From: Tardiphaga sp.
GTDB lineage: Bacteria; Pseudomonadota; Alphaproteobacteria; Rhizobiales; Xanthobacteraceae
Length of the DNA stretch: 15,020 bases
Direction: 5' to 3'
NCBI GenBank assembly: GCA_028290765.1
Contig: JAQGJF010000092.1
Span: forward strand, 1-15,020
The notes below the pieces were generated by a model. That model made no database searches. It saw only the letters and a list, made by a program, of their open reading frames with translations, and was not told the DNA's origin. Both the position numbers and the translations under genes were made by a program. Below, piece by piece: positions 1-6,645 of the stretch; position 1 is the stretch's first letter, and each line of letters opens with the position of its first letter.

Positions 1-1545
1 GGGGTGCAGGGCGACGCGGCGCGCACGCTCTACAAGGCCGCCGCAACGCATGCCCAGGCGCATCTGGTGTTCGGCGGGGCGCGCTTCTCCATCGGCACCT
101 TGAAGCCGCTGCAGGTCGCGCTGGTGACGCTGATCGAGGATGCCCGCATCGAGCAGCTGGCGATGCGCCGGCTGCCCGGCCTGCGCCGATTGTGGTCGCC
201 CTATCACACGGCGCTTGCGGCCGGCATCGCCACCGCGCCGATGCTGCTGGCGCGGTTGGCGCGCGCGCTGTTCGATCCGGCTCACGCCGACGAAGACGGC
301 TTCGCGGGCAAGGGGCGCGCCTTGTTCGACGCCGCCTCGTCGCGCATCGACGATCCCGCCATCAGCCGCGAGATCGGCATGTTGTTGGGCAACGATCTCG
401 GCCAGATGCGGGTGCAGTTCAACGCCAAGACCTATGTGGTCGAACCGGTCTATCGCGACGATGGCTTGGGGTTGTGGGATTTCGGCGAGAACGCCCCGAC
501 CTCGGGCGAAGCGCTCGAACTCACCGTCGATGCCGCCCGCCCCGAACCGCAGAAGGCCGAACAAGGTGACGCGACATCGGAGGCCGAGGCGGATGCCCAA
601 GTGGATTTCATCGGCCGCGCCCGGCCCGTCGCCCCCGACCGGCGCGGCGCTCCGATTGCAACATATCCCGAATGGGACCGTGCTGCCGGCATCGAACGGC
701 CGGACTGGACTACGGTGCGCGAAGTGCCGGCACACCCGGGCGATCCGCGCCTCGTCGAAGAGGCGCTCGATGCCGCCGACATCCTGCGCAGCCGGATCAG
801 GCGCCTGGTCCGCGGCATAAGCGTCGGGCGCACTGTCCGGCTGAAGCGCCAGCTCGAAGGCCACGACCTCGACGTCGATGCCATGCTGGAAGCCGGATTG
901 GCGCTGCGGATGGGCATGGATCCCGACCCGCGCATCTTCCGCTCGTCCTCTTCCGCGCACCGCGACCTCGCGGTGCTGCTGCTGATCGACATTTCGGAAT
1001 CGACGCGCGATCGCCTCGCGTCGGGCTCAACGATCCTGGACGTCGAGCGCCTCGCGGTGGCCGTGCTCGCCGAGGCGATGGACGCGCTCGGCGATCCGTT
1101 CTGCCTGCAGGCCTTTGCCTCCAATGGCCGCGACGATGTCGAGATGATCGGCGTCAAGGCGTTCGATGAGCCCTACGACCGCGCCTGCATCGGCCGTCTC
1201 GCCGGCCTCACGTCCGGCCTGTCGACCCGGCTCGGTGCGGCGCTGCGCCATGCCGGCGAGACCATCGCGCAGGCGCGCAGCTTTCGGAAACTCGTGATCG
1301 TGCTCACCGACGGCGAGCCGTCCGATATCGATGTCGCCGACCCGCTCGACCTCGTCGAGGACGCGCGCCGCGCCGCCATGGGACTGCGCGCCCGCGGCAT
1401 CGACGGTTTTGGCGTGGTGCTCGACCCGACCGGCATGAGCTCGGCGGCCCGCATCTTCGGGCGCGGCAATACCATGCTGGTGCATCGTCTGGAAGATTTG
1501 CCCGGCCGGTTGTCCGAGCTGTATTTCCGGCTGGCGCGACGCTGA
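1..1545 (+). CDS. norD: NorD/CbbO-type VWA-domain activation protein (5' partial)
   Basis: The frame is open from the first base and ends at the TGA at 1543-1545. About 514 codons are visible and the N-terminus is outside the window; NorD proteins are usually about 630 residues. The C-terminal third is a von Willebrand A domain. It has a MIDAS motif DISES (in LLLIDISESTRD), a later Thr in LTSGLSTRLGAALRHAG, and the Asp in VLTDGEPSDIDVADP. The tail IFGRGNTMLVHRLEDLP is typical of NorD/CbbO. Family knowledge: these proteins pair with a MoxR-type AAA+ ATPase (NorQ or CbbQ) and help activate nitric oxide reductase or Rubisco by metal insertion or remodelling. The partner gene would lie upstream and is not visible, so NorD and CbbO cannot be separated here; norD is the better guess. 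The middle section (about residues 180-240) is acidic and low in complexity, as in relatives. Confidence 0.83.
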   Translation, partial: GVQGDAARTLYKAAATHAQAHLVFGGARFSIGTLKPLQVALVTLIEDARIEQLAMRRLPGLRRLWSPYHTALAAGIATAPMLLARLARALFDPAHADEDGFAGKGRALFDAASSRIDDPAISREIGMLLGNDLGQMRVQFNAKTYVVEPVYRDDGLGLWDFGENAPTSGEALELTVDAARPEPQKAEQGDATSEAEADAQVDFIGRARPVAPDRRGAPIATYPEWDRAAGIERPDWTTVREVPAHPGDPRLVEEALDAADILRSRIRRLVRGISVGRTVRLKRQLEGHDLDVDAMLEAGLALRMGMDPDPRIFRSSSSAHRDLAVLLLIDISESTRDRLASGSTILDVERLAVAVLAEAMDALGDPFCLQAFASNGRDDVEMIGVKAFDEPYDRACIGRLAGLTSGLSTRLGAALRHAGETIAQARSFRKLVIVLTDGEPSDIDVADPLDLVEDARRAAMGLRARGIDGFGVVLDPTGMSSAARIFGRGNTMLVHRLEDLPGRLSELYFRLARR

Positions 1546-1567
1546 ATCGCGTCAGCCCGGTAACATC

Positions 1568-1595
1568 TGCGGTCTCGGCGCGGAGATACGCCGCA
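1568..1595. terminator. possible bidirectional hairpin between convergent genes
   Basis: The 56-bp gap between the convergent norD-like gene and the gene ending at 1602 holds a stem of TGCGG/CCGCA plus TCTC/GAGA around a GGCGCG loop, with a small one-sided bulge. There is no U-tract on either strand. A role in termination is therefore only inferred from its place between convergent stop codons. Confidence 0.25.
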
Positions 1596-1601
1596 CACCG
1601 G

Positions 1602-1829
1602 TCAATCCAGGATCAGATTGTTCGGCCAGGCGTCCGAATTCGTATCCGGCGCGCGCTGGTGGGACATGCAGTTCTGCCCGGCAACGCAAGTCTCGAACGA
1701 GGGGGCGCGACAGGTTTCGGCCCTTGGATCGCAGGTACGATAACCCATGTCGCGGTGGGCAAGCGCCGGCGATCCGGCGACGAGGACGGCGGCAACGGCG
1801 AACACGTTAGCTAAGGCTTTGGCACGCAT
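1602..1829 (-). CDS. small secreted four-cysteine protein, unknown function
   Basis: This encodes 75 residues from the ATG at 1829. The start is chosen because AGAAGGA lies 9-10 bases upstream and because a signal peptide follows directly: MRAKALANVFAVAAVLVAGS, then PALA-HRD with likely cleavage after ALA at about residue 24. A longer open frame exists but would add an implausible leader before the signal peptide. The mature part is about 51 residues with four cysteines (33, 40, 48, 54) in the pattern C-x6-C-x7-C-x5-C, which suggests two disulfides in the periplasm or outside the cell. It ends NLILD. It lies 34 bp downstream of the four-helix membrane protein gene and is probably co-transcribed. 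I do not recognise the family and assign no function. Confidence 0.68.
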   Translation of the reverse strand: MRAKALANVFAVAAVLVAGSPALAHRDMGYRTCDPRAETCRAPSFETCVAGQNCMSHQRAPDTNSDAWPNNLILD

Positions 1830-1863
1830 GATTGTGTATCCTTCTTGTTGCTTCGGTTTTACT

Positions 1864-2343
1864 TCATCCGGCGGATTGAGGGGCCGCACGCAGACGCGCC
1901 AGCGCGCCGGCGGCAACCTGCAAGGTAGCGCCGAACAGCCACCCGCCCCCGACGATCATCGTCAGGGTCAATTGCGCAGTTTCGTCGAGAATGATCATCG
2001 TGACCGATATCAGCGCCGCCATCGCCGCGAGCAGCGTGCCGGAGGCACTGAGCCATTCGATGGGGTTCGCCCCCATCAACCAATCCGCGTTGCCGTGCGG
2101 GACCGCACGGATACGCCGCCGCGGAATATCGATTCCCAGATAGAATCCGGCCATTCCGATCAAGCACATCATCATCACGAATCCGACCGTATCGAACGTG
2201 GCGGCGTGGGCGCGTATCACACCGGCCGCCACGAAAAGACCACAGACCACACCAGCGATGGCGAGACCGACGCGCTCGACGACATGAGCCATCCGGCTGA
2301 TTGTTCTGCGCTGCTCGATCGCTGCTCTGATTTCATTTCGCAC
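1864..2343 (-). CDS. hypothetical four-helix inner-membrane protein
   Basis: This encodes 159 residues from a GTG at 2343, chosen because CAGGAG sits six bases upstream (AGGAG-TCTTCC-GTG). After a basic amphipathic N-terminus (about residues 1-22) there are four hydrophobic stretches, at roughly 24-42, 51-71, 98-120 and 127-150. A positively charged loop with RRRIR lies between the second and third. No catalytic motif or known domain was recognised. Upstream lies a tandem AT-rich repeat (2374-2406) that could be its operator or promoter. The 34-bp gap to the following small secreted protein suggests one transcript. Confidence 0.68.
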   Translation of the reverse strand: MRNEIRAAIEQRRTISRMAHVVERVGLAIAGVVCGLFVAAGVIRAHAATFDTVGFVMMMCLIGMAGFYLGIDIPRRRIRAVPHGNADWLMGANPIEWLSASGTLLAAMAALISVTMIILDETAQLTLTMIVGGGWLFGATLQVAAGALARLRAAPQSAG

Positions 2344-2373
2344 GGAAGACTCCTGTCGTTACGCGTTCGGATC

Positions 2374-2406
2374 TTAAATTCGAATTCGGAGATTAAATTT
2401 GAATTC
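2374..2406. repeat. tandem AT-rich repeat TTAAATTYGAATTC x2, putative operator
   Basis: TTAAATTCGAATTC (2374-2387) and TTAAATTTGAATTC (2393-2406) are direct repeats differing at one base, with a 19-bp period. Each carries a GAATTC palindrome. They lie about 31-63 bp upstream of the GTG start at 2343, where a regulator or polymerase would bind. The AT-rich composition stands out from the GC-rich surroundings. The function is inferred from position only. Confidence 0.45.
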
Positions 2407-2435
2407 AGGGACGGCATCGGTTGGATGCCTGCAGT

Positions 2436-2600
2436 TTAGTCGTATCCTTGGATCATGCTCATCAATGCTCCGCACGTCTGAGTGATACGCGCGCATGCTG
2501 TTCTATTACGGAAGAAGACTTCGATTGCGTCTGTAATATTCCGCACCGTGCGTGCCATGAGTCTCACGATTTCGTCGCAAGTTTTCATCGCGCGCCGCAA
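2436..2600 (-). CDS. doubtful small ORF, short helical protein
   Basis: An open frame on the minus strand ends at 2436 and remains open up to 2732, inside the doxX 3' end. No candidate start has a convincing ribosome binding site. The options are an in-frame GTG near 2606, the ATG at 2588 and a GTG at 2732; the coordinates given are approximate. The C-terminal 50-60 residues look protein-like and helical, with a segment like DEIVRLMARTVRNITDAIEVF and several cysteines. The 2420-2690 stretch has lower GC than its neighbours. It may be a real small gene, a decayed one or chance. No family was recognised. Confidence 0.25.
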   Translation of the reverse strand: MRRAMKTCDEIVRLMARTVRNITDAIEVFFRNRTACARITQTCGALMSMIQGYD

Positions 2601-2688
2601 TGTCGTCACGTCATCGGCCAGCGCTGCACATTCAAGCGCTGATCCGCGGCGTGAATCAGATAAGGGAAATTCTAGAACTGAGATGTGC

Positions 2689-3096
2689 CTACGGCTGCCT
2701 GGCGCGAAGCAAACCTTCGATCGACCAGACACCGGCGCCTCGCAGCATCAGCAGGAACATTCCGCCGGCGATTGCGAGGTCTTTCTCGAAATGCAGCAGC
2801 TCGTTGCGACTGGCGAAGTTGGTGTGAAACAACACAGCGGTCGCGAGGCAGAACAGACCGAGCGCGGCGGCTCCGGTCCGCGCGTACCAGCCCAAGGCAA
2901 TGGCGGAGCCACCGAGAAGCTGTAAGGTGATGGTCAAAACCATGAGAGCCGCCGGGACGCCCATCTTCGCCATCGCTGCCGAAGCGGATTCAAAGTTCAT
3001 CGCCAGGAACGCGCCCTCGTGAATGAAGATCCATGCCAGCAACAGCCGGCTTGCAAGCAGGATCGGGTTTTCGAAGGTGGCGATCGTTCCAGGCAC
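2689..3096 (-). CDS. DoxX family membrane protein
   Basis: This encodes 135 residues from a GTG at 3096, with GGAG eight bases upstream. There are four hydrophobic helices: about 11-29 (LLASRLLLAWIFIHEGAF), 47-70 (including LQLLGGSAIALGW), 74-92 and 107-123. The pattern SRLLLAWIFIHEG near the N-terminus and GG.AI..GW in helix two is typical of DoxX/DoxD-type proteins. Family knowledge: these are small four-helix inner-membrane proteins. Some form the membrane subunit of thiosulfate:quinone oxidoreductase and others act in redox or envelope stress, but most are uncharacterised. No TQO partner is visible. It is separated from the TPR gene upstream by 158 bp containing a palindromic repeat, so it may have its own promoter. 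Confidence 0.83.
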   Translation of the reverse strand: MPGTIATFENPILLASRLLLAWIFIHEGAFLAMNFESASAAMAKMGVPAALMVLTITLQLLGGSAIALGWYARTGAAALGLFCLATAVLFHTNFASRNELLHFEKDLAIAGGMFLLMLRGAGVWSIEGLLRARQP

Positions 3097-3154
3097 CGGC
3101 GCTACTCCGTGGTTCTACGCTGTGAAACGGCATTATCGGCACACAGCACCAGTT

Positions 3155-3238
3155 CCGTCATTGCGAGGAGCTCTTGCGACGAAGCACTCCAGCCCTTCCT
3201 CGGGGCTCTGGATTGCTTCGCTTCGCTCGCAATGACGG
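3155..3238. repeat. Bradyrhizobium-type palindromic repeat element
   Basis: The outer arms are a perfect 13-bp inverted repeat, CCGTCATTGCGAG (3155-3167) and CTCGCAATGACGG (3226-3238). Inner arms GAAGCACTCCAG (3181-3192) and CTGGATTGCTTC (3208-3219) pair at 11 of 12 positions. The whole folds into a long hairpin between the TPR and doxX genes. As I recall, near-identical elements are scattered between genes in Bradyrhizobium and relatives. It probably acts as a non-coding REP-like element that may weaken read-through. Short open frames across it are not genes. Confidence 0.83.
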
Positions 3239-3254
3239 GGCTGATGCAACCGCT

Positions 3255-3728
3255 TCAGTTGCTCGCCGACTTCGCGCTGATGGCCTTCTGCAGGTCTTCG
3301 CGCTCTTCGCAGCCGCCGGGGCACAGTTTGGCCAGTGCCGCAAGTTGCTCCTTGGCCTTTTCCATGTTGCCGGTCTCGACATAGAGCTCGCCAAGATATT
3401 CACGGGCCGCCTTGTGATCCGGCTGCAGTTCCAGCGCCTTGGTGTAGTAGGTCAGCGAAGTCCGGACGTCGCCGGTCTTGCGGAGTGCAAAGCCCAGCAG
3501 ATTGTAGACGTCGGCCTGCTGGATGTCCTCGGCGAGGTCCCGGAGTTCGGTGAGCGCCGCCGCATAGTCCTTGGCCTTGAGCTTGGCGCGGACCGAGGTG
3601 AGGTCCGGCGCGTCGGTCGACGACATGTTGTCGACGGCATAGGCAGGAGTCGTCAGCACGGCAGGTGTAGCGCCGAGGCCGATCGCCAACGAGAGGCCGG
3701 TCAGTGCGAAAATCAGTTTCTTGTTCAT
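3255..3728 (-). CDS. secreted tetratricopeptide-repeat protein
   Basis: This encodes 157 residues from the ATG at 3728. A signal peptide is clear: MNKKLIFALTGLSLAIGLGA, with probable cleavage after AYA at residue 31. The mature protein has TPR-like helical pairs at about 45-70, 73-106 (ADVYNLLGFALRKTGDVRTSLTYYTKALELQPDH) and 107-136 (AAREYLGELYVETGNMEKAKEQLAAL). A CPGGCEER segment follows (Cys136 and Cys140), possibly a disulfide in the periplasm. TPR proteins are scaffolds for protein contacts; no partner is known here. The gene begins 21 bases after the stop of the MBL hydrolase, with CGGAG about ten bases before the ATG. The two are almost certainly one operon and may work together in the periplasm. 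Confidence 0.82.
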   Translation of the reverse strand: MNKKLIFALTGLSLAIGLGATPAVLTTPAYAVDNMSSTDAPDLTSVRAKLKAKDYAAALTELRDLAEDIQQADVYNLLGFALRKTGDVRTSLTYYTKALELQPDHKAAREYLGELYVETGNMEKAKEQLAALAKLCPGGCEEREDLQKAISAKSASN

Positions 3729-3749
3729 GATGCGATGCTCCGTGAGGGA

Positions 3750-4724
3750 TCAGGCCTGGGCGACCGGGGTGAAGGCATAGGCATCGCCGTCCTTGACGAA
3801 GGTGCCGGCGCCGGGGAACGGGAAATGCGCGCCGCAGATCATCATCTTGTCGGCGATGACCTGATCGATCAGCTTGCGGCGGGTGGCGACTGCCATCGCA
3901 CCGTCCTGGTCGTAGGTGCCCTGCCAATCCGGATGCGGCGCCAGCAAGGCCGGCACATACATGGTGTCGTTCGAGACCATCAGCTGATCCTTGCCCGAAG
4001 TGACAAGGAACGCCGAATGGCCCGGCGTGTGGCCGGGGGCTGAGATCAGGCGAACGCCGGGAGCGATCTCGGCGTTGTTCTCGACCAGCTTCCAGTTCTT
4101 CCAGGTCGGGAAATTGTCGGCGATGCGCTTGCCGGCTGCCCTGCGGCCCTCGGCCAGTTTCTCGACCCGTCCGGATTCGGTCCACCAATTATATTCGGTG
4201 CCGTTGACGATCAGTTCGGCGTTGGGGAACACCGGCGCGTTGGTGCCCTTCTCCATCAGTCCCCAGACATGATCGGGGTGGAAGTGCGACACCAGGATGG
4301 TCGAGATCTGGCCGCGGTCGATGCCGGCGGCTTTCATGTTGGCCGGCAGGTTGGTGGCGTTGGCCTGCCACTGTCCGACGCCGGAACCGGCATCCACCAT
4401 GATATGCTTGTCGCCGATCTTGAGCACGATCACCGTCAGCGGGATCGGCATGAATTCCGTGGTCAAGCCGGCCTTGGCGAGCGCGGCCTTGGTTTCCTCG
4501 ACGGAGGCATTCTTGATGAAGGTCGGGTCGTGCGGCTTGCGCCAGATACCGTCATAGACGGCCGTCACCTCGATCGAACCGACCTTGTACTTGTAGAAGC
4601 CGGTGGTGGGCTCGAGCGGCGTTTCGGCATGAGCCGGAGTGATGAAGTTGACTTTGCCGGAGAGCCCGAAGGCAGCGCCGAGCGCTGCGGATGCCAGGAG
4701 ACCCCGGCGAGACATGTTCAGCAT
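3750..4724 (-). CDS. Tat-exported metallo-beta-lactamase-fold hydrolase
   Basis: This encodes 324 residues from the ATG at 4724, chosen because GAGGAGA lies about six bases upstream. An in-frame extension to 4784 would bury the signal peptide. The N-terminus carries a twin-arginine signal (SRRGLLASA at residues 5-13) and a cleavage site AHA-ET near 33. The fold's metal motif is HFHPDH (His147, His149, Asp151, His152), with His232 in GHTPGH, Asp253 in SND and His300 in GAHFPFPG. These are all the ligands expected for a binuclear zinc site. The enzyme is probably a periplasmic hydrolase folded before export. The substrate cannot be read from the sequence; the superfamily includes lactonases, glyoxalases, sulfatases and quorum-quenching enzymes. 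It heads an operon with the TPR gene and is divergent from the ECF sigma gene. Confidence 0.87.
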   Translation of the reverse strand: MLNMSRRGLLASAALGAAFGLSGKVNFITPAHAETPLEPTTGFYKYKVGSIEVTAVYDGIWRKPHDPTFIKNASVEETKAALAKAGLTTEFMPIPLTVIVLKIGDKHIMVDAGSGVGQWQANATNLPANMKAAGIDRGQISTILVSHFHPDHVWGLMEKGTNAPVFPNAELIVNGTEYNWWTESGRVEKLAEGRRAAGKRIADNFPTWKNWKLVENNAEIAPGVRLISAPGHTPGHSAFLVTSGKDQLMVSNDTMYVPALLAPHPDWQGTYDQDGAMAVATRRKLIDQVIADKMMICGAHFPFPGAGTFVKDGDAYAFTPVAQA

Positions 4725-4740
4725 TGACGTTCTCCTCGAT

Positions 4741-4983
4741 TCCAATTGGATGCGGAGCGCAAGGCGGAAAAACCATGCGTCCAATCAGGGAGACCGTGGC
4801 GTTAAGCGGTTTATTCTCGACTCGAATGAAATAGTCGCGGCAGGCGCCCGGCGGTGGAATCGGTTAACCTTTTTCGCTCGCACGGGAATAAATCGGCACA
4901 AATGCCGGTCTATCCGGTACCGGCCAGATTTGTGACCGGGTGCAATCGAACTCAGTTTTCGTCATGATTGGGCGACCAGCCGG
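4741..4983. promoter_or_regulatory. divergent regulatory region between MBL operon and ECF sigma gene
   Basis: The gap between the two divergent starts holds a perfect 10-bp palindrome TCCAATTGGA (4741-4750), 16 bp before the MBL ATG. It also holds a nested dyad at 4894-4939. There CACAAAT (4897-4903) is mirrored by ATTTGTG (4928-4934), each is flanked by CCGG-type blocks, and the perfect palindrome CCGGTACCGG (4914-4923) lies between them. The AT-richer part (about 4800-4850) could hold promoters. GGAAT occurs twice (about 4856 and 4885) in the position of an ECF -35 box, but I could not fix a matching -10. Confidence 0.45.
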
Positions 4984-5772
4984 ATGACACATCAAACCAC
5001 AGCCATGAATTCCTTCACGAATTCGACATATGCCGGCTTCCTGGCAACACGGATCGCCTCCGCGGTCGAGGATTTCGGCCTCCGGTCCGCCATCGCCGGC
5101 CATCGCGTCCTGGCCATGCTGGCGGCGGTTGCGCCGGCGATTACCGGTTCCGCCGCCAAATCCCCTGCACTGACAATGGCCGCCGCCGAGCGCACCGCGG
5201 CGCCGGCGCGATCGACCGGCGCCGCTGATACGCTGCCGCGCTTCCAGCGCGACATCGTCCCCCTGCTCGACGCCGCCTACAATTTCGCGCGCTTTCTGAG
5301 CCGCGACGCCGACGCCGCCCAGGATATCGTGCAGGAAGCCTATCTGCGCGCCTATCGCAGTTTTGACGGTTATCAGGGCGGCGATGCCCGCGCCTGGATC
5401 TTCGCCATCGTGCGCAACTGCTATCACAACTGGCTGCTCGACCGCCGGCGCAAGGCGACCCACGAAATCGACATTCACGGCAAGGACGATTCCGAAGGGA
5501 ACGCGATCGACAACGTGCCCTCCGATGAGGACACCCCGGAGACGACGCTGCTGCGCCGCGCGCAATCCGGCGCGGTTCGCCTCGTCCTCGGCAGACTGCC
5601 GCGGCCGCTACGCGAAATCCTGGTGCTGCGCGAGCTGGAAGGATTGTCCTACCGCCAGATCGCGGAGATTGCGGCGTTGCCGATCGGCACCGTGATGTCC
5701 CGTCTCGCCCGCGCCCGCACCCATTTCGAGAACGCCTGGCGGCAAGAAACGGATCGGGAGCAGGCGACGTGA
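4984..5772 (+). CDS. ECF-family RNA polymerase sigma factor
   Basis: This encodes 262 residues if the ATG at 4984 is used. Alternative in-frame ATGs are at 5005, 5116 and 5176, and none has a strong ribosome binding site. The core is a standard ECF sigma factor. Region 2 spans about residues 88-155 ([21 protein letters not shown], then [22 protein letters not shown]). Region 4 spans about 198-247 ([23 protein letters not shown], then [12 protein letters not shown]). It directs polymerase to a specific stress regulon while held inactive by the anti-sigma factor whose gene overlaps its end. The first 80 residues are an Ala-rich extension absent from minimal ECFs, which are about 180 residues; a start at 5176 would remove most of it. 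Codon third positions in the extension are GC-rich, so it may be translated. It is divergent from the MBL-TPR operon, a likely target. Confidence 0.88.
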   Translation: MTHQTTAMNSFTNSTYAGFLATRIASAVEDFGLRSAIAGHRVLAMLAAVAPAITGSAAKSPALTMAAAERTAAPARSTGAADTLPRFQRDIVPLLDAAYNFARFLSRDADAAQDIVQEAYLRAYRSFDGYQGGDARAWIFAIVRNCYHNWLLDRRRKATHEIDIHGKDDSEGNAIDNVPSDEDTPETTLLRRAQSGAVRLVLGRLPRPLREILVLRELEGLSYRQIAEIAALPIGTVMSRLARARTHFENAWRQETDREQAT

Positions 5773-6554
5773 GCGGCTCCGATCCGTGCTCCCGCTTCGA
5801 GCTGATGCTCCATGGCTTCATCGATGGCGAGCTCGATGCCGCGCATTCGCTCGAACTCGAGCAGCATCTCGCCAGCTGTCCCCAATGTGCCGCCAAGCTC
5901 GAGAGGTTTCAGGCGTTGAAACAGACCGTTTCGCAACAGGGCGTGCGCTGGCGGGCGCCGGAACATGTGCGCGCGCAGGTGCTGGCGGCGATCACGCAGG
6001 AGGCGGCGAAGCAGACGCGGCGTGCCCCTTCCGTTTCCTCATGGGCCAAAGCGACCGGCCTGATCCGGCAATGGCTGTTTGTGCCGTCGCTTGCGGCGCT
6101 GGCGGCCAGCCTGTTCCTGGTCGTGGCACCGATGCAGACCCGCACCTCGCTGCAGGACGAGGTCGTGGCCAGCCACGTCCGCTCATTGCTGGTCGATCAT
6201 CTCACCGACGTCGCCACCTCGGACCAGCACACCGTGAAACCGTGGTTCAACGGCAAGATCGACTTCTCGCCACCGGTGGTCGATCTGGTCCGGCAAGGCT
6301 TTCCGCTGGTCGGCGGGCGCGTCGATTACATCGACGGCCGCGTCGTCGCCGCGCTGGTCTACAAACGCCGCGGCCATCTCATCAACGTATTCGTCTGGCC
6401 GGCGTCACCCGCCGCCACCAGCACCTCCTCGCGCGATGGTTACAATATCGAGAAATGGAGCAAGGACGGCCTGACCTTCTGGGCGGTGTCCGACACCGCT
6501 GCGGAGGACCTCACCCGGCTGCGCGAAGCGTTTGTGGAGCAGAGCGGGAAGTAA
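5769..6554 (+). CDS. zinc-binding transmembrane anti-sigma factor
   Basis: This encodes 261 residues from a GTG at 5769 that overlaps the sigma factor stop by four bases (GTGA), indicating translational coupling and near equal amounts. The N-terminal domain has the zinc anti-sigma motif His33-x3-Cys37-x2-Cys40 (HLASCPQC) within an acidic helical region, which should clamp the sigma factor. One transmembrane helix follows at about 102-121 ([20 protein letters not shown]). The C-terminal domain of about 135 residues ([18 protein letters not shown], then [29 protein letters not shown]) would lie in the periplasm and is typical of this anti-sigma family. It is the probable sensor of an envelope or redox signal. 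The signal is unknown. Confidence 0.87.
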   Translation: MSGSDPCSRFELMLHGFIDGELDAAHSLELEQHLASCPQCAAKLERFQALKQTVSQQGVRWRAPEHVRAQVLAAITQEAAKQTRRAPSVSSWAKATGLIRQWLFVPSLAALAASLFLVVAPMQTRTSLQDEVVASHVRSLLVDHLTDVATSDQHTVKPWFNGKIDFSPPVVDLVRQGFPLVGGRVDYIDGRVVAALVYKRRGHLINVFVWPASPAATSTSSRDGYNIEKWSKDGLTFWAVSDTAAEDLTRLREAFVEQSGK

Positions 6555-6591
6555 GTTCACTGTCGGGTGTGATCGGCGCCACAAATACTGC

Positions 6592-6631
6592 CGTCATTCC
6601 GGGCCCCGCAAGAGCGCGCCCCAGAATGACG
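6592..6631. repeat. short palindromic repeat between convergent genes, possible terminator
   Basis: CGTCATTCCGGG (6592-6603) pairs with CCCAGAATGACG (6620-6631) at 11 of 12 positions around a GC-rich loop. The CGTCATTCCGGG type is a second common dispersed palindrome of Bradyrhizobium-like genomes, by my recollection. It sits between the end of the anti-sigma gene and the end of the convergent hydrolase gene and could stop or slow transcription from both sides. There is no clear U-tract. Confidence 0.6.
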
Positions 6632-6645
6632 AACGATAGGCTGGA

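Noticed and set aside
2482..2925. Plus-strand open frame across the doxX region
   Set aside because: It is antisense to doxX and the small minus-strand ORF, has no ribosome binding site, and its product resembles no protein family.
3155..3238. CRISPR repeat or insertion-sequence end
   Set aside because: It is a single imperfect hairpin of the dispersed Bradyrhizobium palindrome type, with no spacer array, transposase or target duplication.
3174..4043. Long plus-strand open frame of 289 codons opposite the TPR and MBL genes
   Set aside because: It is antisense to two well-supported genes and begins within the palindromic repeat; it reflects high GC content.
4850..4930. ECF-type -35/-10 promoter for sigma autoregulation
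   Set aside because: GGAAT appears twice at plausible places, but no convincing -10 box at the right spacing could be fixed by eye.
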